A stretch of 40,920 nucleotides of DNA from Candidatus Bathyarchaeota archaeon (GCA_018396695.1 JAGTQU010000015.1:1-40920), one strand, 5' to 3'. Counted from the stretch's first letter, positions 9,130-17,379 are shown. The notes: a model not told the origin generated them from the letters alone. A program made the numbers and translations.

Positions 9130-9394
9130 ATGCCTCCAGATAATATTGGCATTATTAGTTTCCAGCAGATATCTTAAAAACTTTATTGGTCATATGGCCA
9201 CTTTCCATTTCAAATGTTTTCGAATGGTGATCATTTTTCAAAATTCTATAATAATTGTTAGAATTTGGATTAAACCTAATAATGAATTGAAGAATAAATT
9301 AAAATCTTACACGTTATTTACCCATGAAAGGGTTACAGGACTTATTTGAAGAATGTTTTGGTCACTCCGTTTCGAAACGATGCCCAAATAGTGC

Positions 9395-10420
9395 CTAATC
9401 TCCTATAACTTTGTGTTTTAATACACCGATCGGCTGGATCTCGCATTCAACTAAATCCCCTATTTTAAGGAAGCCATCTGGCCAACTCCCTGCAACCCCT
9501 GCGACCGTCCCTGTCGCTATTACATCTCCTGGTTCAAGAGTTGTTCCGTTGGAAAGATACTCGATTATCCTTGGTATGCTGATGATCATCCAGCTTGTGT
9601 CATTATTCTGACGCTCTTGTCCATTGACTCTCGTCACTAGCCTTAAAGGAGGATCATACGGATTTGGAATCTCATCTTTTGTGACTATACACGGTCCCAT
9701 TGGTGCGGCATTATCCATACCCTTCCCCTTAGTCCAGTTGATGTCTCTCTTATACATGTCAAACTCAACATCCTCTGGGAAACCTTGGTCGCGGAAACTA
9801 ACATCGATGAATATCGTGTATCCAGCTATATGTTCGTACGCTCTTTCTTTTGGAATATATTTCCCTTTTTTCCCTATCACTACAGCTAATTCACATTCGT
9901 AGTCTACTTTATTCGAGTTTCTGGGCTTAATGATAGGAGCATCAGGACCACAGACGAGGCTCGGTGGCTTTTGAAATATTATTGGAACATCTATGTTAAG
10001 ACTCTTCAAGCGTTCAATTTCCGCTCTTCTCTTCTCAAGATCCTTTATCCTCTCTGTGACGTGATCATAATAGTTGACTGCCATACAATAGACTTTACCA
10101 GGTTTAGGAACAGGTGCGCAGAGTTTGATTTGTTCCTTCTCTAAAAAGATTCTCTCCCCATCTAATCCAACTAGATCCGGATCTCTTTTTTCTTCTAGAA
10201 ATCTGAGAATTTTATTTGCAATCTTGAAGGAATCAATTCCGCCTTGAAGGAAGCCAATCATACTGGGAGGGATTATGGCGGAGGCTACTCTCTCAGGATA
10301 GTCCCTGCCTTCAACTTCCTTAAGATATAGTTCGTAAGCGGAGTTGAGGTCGACTACTTTTCCATCGACGAAAGCTCCCAATCGCCGCTCTTTATGAACT
10401 CTAAATGTTGCGAGCTTCAT
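9395..10420 (-). CDS. Fumarylacetoacetate hydrolase family protein
   Basis: A 341-residue enzyme of the FAH superfamily, which hydrolyses or decarboxylates beta-diketo acids, or hydrates and cleaves 2-oxo acids from aromatic breakdown. The metal-binding Glu-x-Glu is in KVDYECELAVVIGKKG and the third acidic ligand in TIFIDVSFRDQG. The catalytic domain (~105-341) follows an N-terminal cap that begins MKLATFRVHKERRLGAFVDG, usual for the group. The late GDVIATGTVAGVAG motif closes the active site. It stands alone between TrpB2 and bshC, so no pathway can be assigned. Start ATG 10420. Substrate is unknown. Confidence 0.9.
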   Translation of the reverse strand: MKLATFRVHKERRLGAFVDGKVVDLNSAYELYLKEVEGRDYPERVASAIIPPSMIGFLQGGIDSFKIANKILRFLEEKRDPDLVGLDGERIFLEKEQIKLCAPVPKPGKVYCMAVNYYDHVTERIKDLEKRRAEIERLKSLNIDVPIIFQKPPSLVCGPDAPIIKPRNSNKVDYECELAVVIGKKGKYIPKERAYEHIAGYTIFIDVSFRDQGFPEDVEFDMYKRDINWTKGKGMDNAAPMGPCIVTKDEIPNPYDPPLRLVTRVNGQERQNNDTSWMIISIPRIIEYLSNGTTLEPGDVIATGTVAGVAGSWPDGFLKIGDLVECEIQPIGVLKHKVIGD

Positions 10421-10551
10421 TAAGGTCTTTCATAAAAGGGTCTCAACCATTTATAGCATTTTTGCAGAACCGTATCAGAATCATATTTTTATGTTTCGAT
10501 GTCCTTTGTAAACTTAATGTTTTAAGCATTAAGGAAGGCATTCTAAAATAA

Positions 10552-12294
10552 ATGTTTGATTCTGGTAAAAAGGAGCCTCAACGTCTAGACGCCTTATATT
10601 CTAACTCGAGGAGTATGGAAAATCTAGCCAATGAGCTTTGGGGGCATATTCCTCTCAATATTAGGGGAGCTTTAAACGATGCTTCAAAAATAAGGAAAGA
10701 TTATGATATTGACCCGTCTCAGTTAGAATACCTGGTAAAAGGATTAAAAAGTCATCTTAGATCTCTTGGAATATGCACAAAGAAGGTCGAAGAGAATCTT
10801 GATAAACTTGGAAACGGGGTTATCGAAGCTGGTCAACAACCCTCATGCATGGCTGGCGCCGGCTTAGTTATTAACAAAATAGCTTGCATTTCGAAGTTTA
10901 GTGAGTTAAGCAGGGATGGATCCTATGCCCCTATATTTTATGTCGCTGATTATGATGGTGTTCAGAACGAGCTTCTCAACATTAGAATACCTAGCCTTTC
11001 CATGAAAGGGTGTCTAATCTCAATACCTGTCGAAGATTCTTCATATGGGATCCCAATATATATGCTAAAGAAGCCTGAAGAGGAATGGCTTAAAGATTCT
11101 TTAAATAAGATCCTTAACAACTACAGAGGGCTTCTCAGAGGATTAAAGGAAGATGATAGAAAGATCAAACTGAAGCATCTGGAGCACGTTTTCACAATAA
11201 TAAAGAGCACATATTATTCGGCTGAAAATGTTTCAGACTGGTCAACAAAGATCCTTGGAACGATCATCAACATCGAGTCGGATCTAGGTGTACCTTTCCT
11301 CGTCTTTTCAGCCGAACCAACTCGATGTCTATTCCAACGAGGATATGAACTGCTAGTGGCTGAACCTAATAGAACTAGATTTATAGAGGCTATTAATCGC
11401 ACTATTGAGACTATTCAAAAATCAGGTTATACCCCACAAATTGGTATCAGGAAGAGTAGCTATACCCCCTTCTTTTTAGAATGCATGAATCGAGACTGCG
11501 AGAGAAGAAGAATCGAATTGGTATCCGAAGCGATCCATGGCTCAGGATTATTCTACGTTAAAGGAAAATGTCCCGCTTGTGGAGAAGAATATCAATACTC
11601 TTTTTCAAAGCAAAATCCAGATCTATCAGAGATTATACAATGGATCTCTCCCAGGGTAGATTCTAGACAGATAATCGTCGACTCTATAATTCCCGTCATA
11701 TGCCACATAGGAGGATCGGGTGAAGCTGGCTACTATTCAGAGATTACTCCAGCTGCACGGGAACTAAACCTGCCTTTTCCAATATTTTTCAAGTATACTC
11801 GAATTTTCTATAATACTCCATGGAATAGTGCTTATGCTTCTAACCTTGAAGCTAAAAACTGTCCGAGCCTTGTAAATAGAGATTTTTTTTCTTCATTGAA
11901 CCGATGGGTTGAAGCTCGAAACAATCAAGACCCTCAAAGACTTGAAAATGCTTATAGGGAGATAGAAGAGAGCATTACTGCAACTTTTGAAACCTTAAAT
12001 ATAAGACTTAACACCCTTGAAAAAGAAGTCTCAGAGATTAGGGAACAGTTGCAAAAACTTAATGACGGTTCCATGGTAGCATTATTAAAGGAAAAGCAGA
12101 GTCTCATAAATTTAGTCAACTTATACCTTTCATCACAGTTTGGAAGATTTACCCCTGAAAAATTTGGACAAGAAGTAAGCTGGTCTTGGATAGACGTCGC
12201 AGTGATCTCAGGGCTTCAGGAGCTTACAAGGATCTATCTTAGACAGTATTTTGACTATACATTGAACTCTACTATGTTTTATGTAAATCTTTAA
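10552..12294 (+). CDS. bshC: BshC-like cysteine-adding enzyme (bacillithiol synthase homologue)
   Basis: A 580-residue protein that I match to BshC, the enzyme adding cysteine to glucosamine-malate in bacillithiol synthesis. Two family blocks are visible: the nucleotide-fold segment VIEAGQQPSCMAGAG at 90-104 followed by PIFYVADYDG (bacterial BshC: GGQQAGLLTG then PVFWVAGEDHD), and VICHIGGSGEAGYYSEI at 382-398 followed by LPFPIFFKYTRI (bacterial: FIAGPGEINYWGEL then MPPVMPRLNI). A charged helical stretch near 470-515 fits the family's coiled coil. An extra zinc-ribbon-like set, C311/C316 and C340/C343, sits between the blocks and is absent from the Bacillus protein as I remember it. It ends three bases from the convergent bshA. 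Identity is strengthened by the bshA and bshB neighbours; the added amino acid is inferred. Confidence 0.82.
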   Translation: MFDSGKKEPQRLDALYSNSRSMENLANELWGHIPLNIRGALNDASKIRKDYDIDPSQLEYLVKGLKSHLRSLGICTKKVEENLDKLGNGVIEAGQQPSCMAGAGLVINKIACISKFSELSRDGSYAPIFYVADYDGVQNELLNIRIPSLSMKGCLISIPVEDSSYGIPIYMLKKPEEEWLKDSLNKILNNYRGLLRGLKEDDRKIKLKHLEHVFTIIKSTYYSAENVSDWSTKILGTIINIESDLGVPFLVFSAEPTRCLFQRGYELLVAEPNRTRFIEAINRTIETIQKSGYTPQIGIRKSSYTPFFLECMNRDCERRRIELVSEAIHGSGLFYVKGKCPACGEEYQYSFSKQNPDLSEIIQWISPRVDSRQIIVDSIIPVICHIGGSGEAGYYSEITPAARELNLPFPIFFKYTRIFYNTPWNSAYASNLEAKNCPSLVNRDFFSSLNRWVEARNNQDPQRLENAYREIEESITATFETLNIRLNTLEKEVSEIREQLQKLNDGSMVALLKEKQSLINLVNLYLSSQFGRFTPEKFGQEVSWSWIDVAVISGLQELTRIYLRQYFDYTLNSTMFYVNL

Positions 12295-12297
12295 ATT

Positions 12298-13389
12298 CTA
12301 AATCTGCTTATAAACCTCTTCATATTTTTCAATTACCTTTTGTGGAGTATATTTTTCTAAAATAGTTTTCCTCGCCTCTAAGCTTAAATGTTTCCTAAAC
12401 TCTTCATCATGCTTTAACTCGAGAATATTCTCCGCAATACTTTTAGGGCTTCTCGGAGAAACCAGGATGCCATTCTTTCTGTTCTCAATGATCTCAGGTA
12501 CTCCTCCAACATTCGTCGCGATGACAGGGAGACCTGTACTCATCGCCTCTAGAAGTGTGAGCGGCGCACTTTCGGAGTCAGAGCTAAGGACGAAAGCGTC
12601 ACATTGTTTCAGCAAGAGAGGTATGTCTCTTCTGAATCCAGTAAAATGAACTTGGTTACTCAGATTTTTCTTTTTAACTATCGCTTCAATTTTATCTTTT
12701 TCAGGTCCATCTCCAACGAGGAGTAATCTTATATCTTTATCCACTTCCGTAGTCAGCGAGATAGCTTCAACAATGTCTTGAACTCTTTTCACAGGTCTAA
12801 AATTGGAGACATGAACGATTAGAAACTGCTCTTGTTTATCAGCTTCTATTTCGGGGCTATAGACTTCAGTATCTACAAAGTTTGGCACCACTGTGATCCC
12901 CTTCTTAATCCCGAGTTTTTCTCTAGCCTCGTTAGCCAAGTATTTTGAAACAGCTGTAACTCCATCAGCGTTCTCAATCGAATAGGAATTGATCGAGCAA
13001 TACGCTTGATCACTGCCAATTATAGTTACATCAGATCCGTGTAAAGTAACGATATATGGAGTGTTTGTAACTAGTTTTGTTAGGAGGGCTGAAGTTGCGT
13101 GAGGAATGGCATAGTGAACATGGATAAGATCGAGACGACATCTTTGGGCAACTTGTACCATCTTCGAGGCTAAAGCTATTGTATATGGAGGATACTTAAA
13201 AAGCGGGTATTCGATGACTGAAACATGGTGAAGGATGATGTTCTCATGTTTAATTTTGTGAACTTCGATGGGTGGCTCATATGTGATGAAATGGATTTCA
13301 TTACCTTTTTTCGCCAGCTCTATCCCTAGCCTGGTTGCAAGTATTCCACTACCGCCAATTGTTGGATAACACGATATGCCTATTCTCAA
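12298..13389 (-). CDS. bshA: BshA-like N-acetylglucosaminyl L-malate synthase
   Basis: A 363-residue GT4 glycosyltransferase closely matching BshA, which transfers GlcNAc from UDP-GlcNAc to L-malate in the first step of bacillithiol synthesis. Signature segments are the N-terminal IGISCYPTIGGSGILAT, the IEYPLFKYPPYTIALASKM block and the HVHYAIPHATSALL block, all typical of BshA rather than generic GT4 enzymes. The nucleotide-sugar EX7E motif is ESAPLTLLEAMSTGLPV. Length fits the family (~370-380). The start is TTG at 13389, directly before RIGISCYP. It is convergent with bshC (3-base gap) and divergent from bshB (93 bases), so the three pathway genes are on separate transcripts. Acceptor specificity for malate is inferred. 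Confidence 0.92.
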   Translation of the reverse strand: MRIGISCYPTIGGSGILATRLGIELAKKGNEIHFITYEPPIEVHKIKHENIILHHVSVIEYPLFKYPPYTIALASKMVQVAQRCRLDLIHVHYAIPHATSALLTKLVTNTPYIVTLHGSDVTIIGSDQAYCSINSYSIENADGVTAVSKYLANEAREKLGIKKGITVVPNFVDTEVYSPEIEADKQEQFLIVHVSNFRPVKRVQDIVEAISLTTEVDKDIRLLLVGDGPEKDKIEAIVKKKNLSNQVHFTGFRRDIPLLLKQCDAFVLSSDSESAPLTLLEAMSTGLPVIATNVGGVPEIIENRKNGILVSPRSPKSIAENILELKHDEEFRKHLSLEARKTILEKYTPQKVIEKYEEVYKQI

Positions 13390-13451
13390 GCTTTCAACAC
13401 CAGTTTGATCCTTTCACAACAAATTTAGACTACAAAAATGTGAAATAGATT

Positions 13452-13471
13452 CCTTTAAACCTTTATTTAAA
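13452..13471 (+). promoter_or_regulatory. TATA-like promoter of bshB
   Basis: The AT run CCTTTAAACCTTTATTTAAA ends about 12 bases ahead of the bshB ATG; its first half (CTTTAAAC) is centred about 27 bases upstream, the spacing expected for a leaderless archaeal transcript. There is no clear Shine-Dalgarno site before the ATG. Call based on composition and spacing only. Confidence 0.4.
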
Positions 13472-13482
13472 ACATTCAATCG

Positions 13483-14163
13483 ATGGAGACAAGATTGGAA
13501 AAAAAGAGTATATTAATTGTTGCGGCTCATCCTGATGATGAGACATTTGGGTGTGGAGGAGCAATACTTCTACATACCGGAGAGGGGCATAAATGTAGTA
13601 TTTTAGCACTGACTTGCTCGAATGATGAAAGGAGAGAAGAGTTCAAAAAGGCGATGAATCTTCTAAGAGCTAATGAATTAGTTGTCTTAAATCACAAGAA
13701 AATCTTCTTTAACCATGGGCTAGTAGACCAGGTATCTGATTTCATAGTAAAGGTGAAGCCTGACATAGTGGTCACTCACATTCCGTGGGACTACCATCGA
13801 GAGCATAGGCTAACATATAGAGTTGTTAAAGAAGCTTTAGAATGGTCTGCCCACTCTACAAAGTATCGAGATCCTTGGAATCCCACTAGGCTCTTATTGA
13901 TGGAGGTAAATACTTTGATTCCATCTCCCCAAATAATCTTGGATGTTTCAAATGTTTTCGAGAAAAAAATGGAAGTGATCTATTGTTATTCTTCTCAACT
14001 AAAGAAATTTCCAGATGACTATTACGTGAAATTCAGTAGAGTTAAAGCAGAGTTAAGGGGGGTTCAAGGAGGTTGTAAGTATGGTGAAGCCTTCTATGAA
14101 GAAACATTGACGAAAAATAGTCCTTTTTTTAGCGTGAAGTCGTCTAAAAACCTCTTCAATTAA
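13483..14163 (+). CDS. bshB: BshB-like LmbE/PIG-L deacetylase
   Basis: A 226-residue LmbE/PIG-L zinc deacetylase, the family that removes the acetyl group from GlcNAc-malate in bacillithiol synthesis (and from related glycosides in mycothiol synthesis). The zinc and catalytic motif is AAHPDDETFGCGG (H16, D18, D19, E20) and the second metal/oxyanion block is VTHIPWDYHREHRL (H99, D103, H105, H108). Length fits BshB (~220-235). Assignment to BshB rather than another LmbE function rests on the adjacent bshA and bshC homologues. The ATG start is preceded by a TATA-like box at leaderless distance. The amidohydrolase downstream is on the same strand after 64 bases. Confidence 0.88.
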   Translation: METRLEKKSILIVAAHPDDETFGCGGAILLHTGEGHKCSILALTCSNDERREEFKKAMNLLRANELVVLNHKKIFFNHGLVDQVSDFIVKVKPDIVVTHIPWDYHREHRLTYRVVKEALEWSAHSTKYRDPWNPTRLLLMEVNTLIPSPQIILDVSNVFEKKMEVIYCYSSQLKKFPDDYYVKFSRVKAELRGVQGGCKYGEAFYEETLTKNSPFFSVKSSKNLFN

Positions 14164-14227
14164 TCTTAAAAAACAGACTTTTAATTAATCTTTATTTAAA
14201 TGTTCAATATACCCTTGTTAGATTCGA

Positions 14228-15175
14228 ATGGCTTTTCATGGAATAGACGTGATCGACTTTCATGCTCACTTTCCCACCCAGAAGCCAGGTTATTGGGGTG
14301 CATGGAGGAGTCGAATGATAGAAAAGTATGGCGAGGAAAAACTGAACATTCTCATGGATCAATCAAAAACATATCGAGATATTTGGAGAAAAAAATGGCT
14401 TTTTGATCCTCCTGAAACTGAACCACATACAGACGAGCAGCAAGCTGCGAGATGGATTGAAGATATCGATAAAAAAAGGATTCAGCGTGTCAACTTTGTA
14501 ACTGGGGGAGGAAATGATAACCTTGCAAAAATTGTAATGCTGTATCCCGATAGATTTACTGGCTTCGCCCATCATGATATCTTCTCTGAAGATGCGCCTG
14601 CTGAGCTTGAGAGAGCTGTCAAAAAACTAAATCTACGCGGATTCAAAATGATAGCTTCTTCACTATACCGACCCATAGACGATGAGTTCCTCTATCCCTT
14701 CTGGGAAACCGCTGAAAGTCTGGAAATACCTATTCTAGTTCACTTTGGCGTCCTAGGAGGTGGAGGAGGACCCCCTTCAAATCATCATAATATGAATCCT
14801 CTTGTAATCGAGGAAGTTGCGAAGATGTTTCCAAAGCTTCGATTCGTTATACCTCACTTTGGAGCAGGGTATCTAAGAGAATTACTGTTACTATGCTGGT
14901 CGTGCCCAAATGTTTATGTTGACACTTCTGGCTCGAACCAATGGATGGCCTGGATGCCGTTTGATTTAGACCTTAAAGCGCTTTTTAGAAAGATGATGGA
15001 AACTATTGGTCCTGAGAGACTGATATTCGGAACCGATTCAAGCTATTTCCCGAGAGGCTTCAGCATCCAATATCTCGAAGACCAGTTAAAGATATGCCGC
15101 CAGATAGGGATCGATGAGAAAAGTATTGAAAAAATATTCCACGATAACGCTGCGAAACTTCTTAAATTAGAGTAA
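14228..15175 (+). CDS. Amidohydrolase family protein (Amidohydro_2 type)
   Basis: A 315-residue metal-dependent TIM-barrel hydrolase or decarboxylase of the Amidohydro_2 group (ACMSD and 2-pyrone-4,6-dicarboxylate hydrolase relatives). Metal-site features: DFHAH near the N-terminus (residues ~10-14), ILVHFG in the middle, FVIPHFGAG, and LIFGTDSSYFPRG carrying the conserved aspartate. The N-terminal 100 residues include a Trp- and Lys-rich insertion before the barrel continues. It lies just downstream of bshB and overlaps the end of the convergent DinB-like gene by 9 bases. A role in the thiol island, such as hydrolysis of a thiol adduct, would be speculation. Start ATG 14228. Confidence 0.88.
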   Translation: MAFHGIDVIDFHAHFPTQKPGYWGAWRSRMIEKYGEEKLNILMDQSKTYRDIWRKKWLFDPPETEPHTDEQQAARWIEDIDKKRIQRVNFVTGGGNDNLAKIVMLYPDRFTGFAHHDIFSEDAPAELERAVKKLNLRGFKMIASSLYRPIDDEFLYPFWETAESLEIPILVHFGVLGGGGGPPSNHHNMNPLVIEEVAKMFPKLRFVIPHFGAGYLRELLLLCWSCPNVYVDTSGSNQWMAWMPFDLDLKALFRKMMETIGPERLIFGTDSSYFPRGFSIQYLEDQLKICRQIGIDEKSIEKIFHDNAAKLLKLE

Positions 15176-15649
15176 GAAATTCGGGTTAGACTGTCTCATC
15201 CTGCCAATAGTTCCCCGTAAATATGCTATCTGCCCTTCATGATGAACAATTTCAGAAAGATACGCCATAAGTCCGAAACTTCTTTTTCGAGTCCCGCCCC
15301 AAAGCGGAATATCTACATCTAAATCTTCTTCCTTAAGTTGAGACAATCCTTGTAAGACTGTTTCTTTACCTTTTATCAAGTCATCAAGTATCTCAGATAA
15401 AGATATTTTGAGGCTTCCAACGTAGTCGTCAGGCCAATTAGAAGGTTTATAGCTTGGGTCCCCTTTAAACATTCTAGGGAATCCCACGTTCCACTGTTGC
15501 GATAGGTGTGTTAGAATCCATCGAATATTGTTAGCTTCAGGTACGGGTCTCCAGTCTATTTCTGATTCCTTCAAGTCCTTAATGGAGTTTTCAAATCGCC
15601 CAAAAAACGATTCCGAAAAGGTTTTAATTACCTCTAAACGTGTTGTCAT
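15167..15649 (-). CDS. DinB-superfamily protein (possible thiol S-transferase)
   Basis: A 160-residue four-helix-bundle protein of the DinB/YfiT superfamily. The expected metal site is a histidine in helix 2 plus an HxxxH in a later helix; here H48 (ILTHLSQQW) and H137 (IVHHEGQIAYLRG) are kept, while the first position of the HxxxH is E133. The GQIAYLRG tail after the histidine is typical. The superfamily includes BstA, which conjugates bacillithiol to electrophiles in Firmicutes, and other thiol-dependent enzymes, so its place next to bsh homologues is suggestive. It is convergent with the amidohydrolase gene and lies on the same strand as arsM, which is upstream of it. Exact reaction is unknown. 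Start ATG 15649. Confidence 0.85.
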   Translation of the reverse strand: MTTRLEVIKTFSESFFGRFENSIKDLKESEIDWRPVPEANNIRWILTHLSQQWNVGFPRMFKGDPSYKPSNWPDDYVGSLKISLSEILDDLIKGKETVLQGLSQLKEEDLDVDIPLWGGTRKRSFGLMAYLSEIVHHEGQIAYLRGTIGRMRQSNPNFLL

Positions 15650-15740
15650 ACAGAATCTATTAAATGTGGTAACCCTTATTATAAAAACTATTCGAATAAT
15701 TTTTGTGAATCAAAGACGTATTTTCATAGATGATGGTTTT

Positions 15741-16559
15741 CTATTTGTACGGTTTCAATCCGTAAACAGTGATGCTTAAGAGAGATTCAGCTACTTTTCG
15801 AGCGTCTTTCAGTGAAATTTCAAACTCATTTGCATACTCTTCCTCAACTCCGCTATCATCGATCATTCTTTTCTCATCTAAAACTTTCACCTCTTGAAAT
15901 CCGGCTTTTCTTATCATTGAGAGATAATCTTCCTTTAATATGGCTCCTCCAATACATTCGACATACGCTCTCAGATTTTCTCTTATCCTTCTTGGAGGCT
16001 CGTTCTGGAATACAATATCAGAGACTAGTATTCTGCCTCCAGGCTTCAGAATCCTATAAGCCTCTTGAAACACTCGCTCCTTGTCGGGGGAAAGGTTGAT
16101 GACGCAGTTTGATATCACAACGTCGGCGACATTATCTGCGATGGGGAGATTCTCGATCTCACCCAATCTAAACTCGACATTTGAATATCCTGCTCTCGTA
16201 GCGTTTATCCTGGCTTTATTAATCATCTCCGGAGTCATATCTACTCCTATAACTTTTCCATTTTCACCCACCTTTCTAGAAGCGATTAAGCAGTCAAGTC
16301 CAAAGCCGGATCCAAGGTCTACTACTGTTTCCCCCCCTCTTATAGATGAGAAGATGATCGGGTTTCCACATCCTAAACTCAGTTTAGCCTCTTCAGGCAC
16401 TGATTCTAGATCACTTTCGCTGTAACCTGAAGGTAAGATAATTTTCGGGGCTTCCCCTTTGCCACAGCAGGATGGGCTCGAGGTGCAACAAGATAGATTT
16501 CTCTGAGCTATTTGAGAATAGCTTTCCCTCACTTTCTTCCTGATTTCTTCTTTTTTCAT
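15741..16559 (-). CDS. arsM: ArsM-type arsenite S-adenosylmethionine methyltransferase
   Basis: A 272-residue SAM-dependent methyltransferase. The SAM motif is VVDLGSGFGLDCLIASRKVG, and the three cysteines that bind As(III) in ArsM enzymes are present: C64 (SLGCGNP), C152 (SNCVINLSPDKE) and C202 (YVECIGGAI). The N-terminus carries an extra cysteine cluster CCTSSPSCC at 24-32, as in many prokaryotic ArsM proteins. The expected reaction is stepwise methylation of arsenite using thiol reductant, which makes nearby thiol biosynthesis genes relevant. Its ATG overlaps the stop of the upstream AbrB-like gene (16556-16559), so the two are translationally coupled. The family also contains uncharacterised members, but three retained cysteines make ArsM the best call. 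Confidence 0.93.
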   Translation of the reverse strand: MKKEEIRKKVRESYSQIAQRNLSCCTSSPSCCGKGEAPKIILPSGYSESDLESVPEEAKLSLGCGNPIIFSSIRGGETVVDLGSGFGLDCLIASRKVGENGKVIGVDMTPEMINKARINATRAGYSNVEFRLGEIENLPIADNVADVVISNCVINLSPDKERVFQEAYRILKPGGRILVSDIVFQNEPPRRIRENLRAYVECIGGAILKEDYLSMIRKAGFQEVKVLDEKRMIDDSGVEEEYANEFEISLKDARKVAESLLSITVYGLKPYK

Positions 16560-16804
16560 TTTTGGATTGCTCCTTCTATAACCTCCTTAAATATTGGTTG
16601 GAGCATCGAAGCTAAGGTTGAGTTTAATCTATCAGCTTTCATTATTACCATGCAGCAGTGGTCCTTCTCCGAGCCGAATCCGATTAAAACTAGTCTATCA
16701 TTCTGTCCAATGTTGAATTCTTCCCTCACCTCTTTAGGTAAAACTATCTGACCTTTAGAATCGACTGTGACTATCGAATAAACTCTGCAGCACGATCTTT
16801 TCAT
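16556..16804 (-). CDS. AbrB/MazE-like regulator with cysteine pairs
   Basis: An 82-residue protein with an AbrB/SpoVT swapped-hairpin DNA-binding domain: VTVDSKGQIVLPKEVREEFN then IGQNDRLVLIG. Two vicinal cysteine pairs stand out, C5-C6 (MKRSCCRVYS) and the pair in KDHCCMVI, together with a helical C-terminal extension (RLNSTLASMLQPIFKEVIEGAIQK). The gene overlaps arsM by four bases, so I infer a regulator of that operon whose cysteine pairs could bind As(III) or another thiophilic metal. A TATA-like TATTTATTATT lies about 25 bases ahead of the ATG, implying a leaderless mRNA. Domain call is firm; metalloid sensing is inference. Confidence 0.88.
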   Translation of the reverse strand: MKRSCCRVYSIVTVDSKGQIVLPKEVREEFNIGQNDRLVLIGFGSEKDHCCMVIMKADRLNSTLASMLQPIFKEVIEGAIQK

Positions 16805-16824
16805 ATCATATTTGTTAAAAAATC

Positions 16825-16872
16825 AATAATAAATACTTTTCTGATTATTCTAATTATTCGGATTTTTCAGAA
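16825..16872 (-). promoter_or_regulatory. Promoter and candidate operator of the abrB-like/arsM operon
   Basis: Reading leftwards, TATTTATTATT (about 16826-16836) is a TATA-like box some 25 bases before the ATG at 16804. Just upstream, the inverted pair TTCTGA (16839-16844) and TCAGAA (16867-16872) flanks an AT-rich core with a repeated ATTATTC. This would be a sensible autoregulatory site for the AbrB-like protein. The repeat is short and could be chance. Confidence 0.35.
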
Positions 16873-17379
16873 GTAAAAGTGAATTCAAGACTATTCGGGC
16901 GATTGGTTACATTAATTATTAAATTAGATTAAAAATTTAATTGACAGATAGAAGTAAATATCACATTTATCATACTCATCTTAGAGGCTTTTCGTCTCGC
17001 TATATTTATTTATGACAGAATAGGAGCTGGGAAGCCTATGCGAGAGAAAAATTAATTTAATAAATCCTATAAACTTCTTAAAACAATCATCTAACTTTAA
17101 ATTTGATGGTCTATCCGACTCATAAAAAAGGAAAATAGAAACTTTTAAAATGCCTTGGGCTTCAGAAGTTATAATAACCTTCTACTGCCGAAATTCTGGA
17201 AACGGAGATAGAGCTGGGAAAACAGTTCTTCAGGCAATAACTTATGAAATGAGCATAATCAGTAGAAGAAAAAACATTCGAGCAATAATAAAGGCTAGAT
17301 GACATGAAATTGAACATCGATCTTCTATAAAAATGAAAATATCTTTAAAAAGACAATATTTTATTGAGACATCCTATAT
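16873..17379. other. Mostly gene-free spacer
   Basis: About 500 bases between the arsM operon promoter and the end of the UPF0173 gene. It is AT-rich with no tRNA-like fold or long repeat that I can see. The only open frame with some support is the 50-codon one at 17150-17302, listed separately. Confidence 0.4.
17150..17302 (+). CDS. Possible 50-residue ORF, unrecognised
   Basis: ATG at 17150 to TGA at 17302. The product begins MPWASEVIITFYCRNSGNGD and ends with a basic stretch (SRRKNIRAIIKAR). A TATA-like ACTTTTAAAA touches the start codon, which is too close for a promoter of this frame. There is no recognisable domain and base use is not clearly coding. It could be a gene remnant or noise. 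Confidence 0.15.
   Translation: MPWASEVIITFYCRNSGNGDRAGKTVLQAITYEMSIISRRKNIRAIIKAR

Noticed and set aside
9146-9349. Plus-strand 67-codon frame between TrpB2 and the FAH gene
   Set aside because: No family, no convincing ribosome-binding site and low-complexity hydrophobic/basic content; it likely reflects AT-rich spacer.
10552-12294. Reading the BshC homologue as a nuclease or transcription factor because of its Cys4 cluster
   Set aside because: The GQQ and GxGE blocks and the bshA/bshB neighbours fit BshC better.
14200-14406. Plus-strand frame overlapping the start of the amidohydrolase gene
   Set aside because: It is in a different frame from the clear metal-binding DFHAH start of the real gene.
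15812-16425. Two plus-strand frames opposite arsM
   Set aside because: Antisense to a gene with intact SAM and cysteine motifs.
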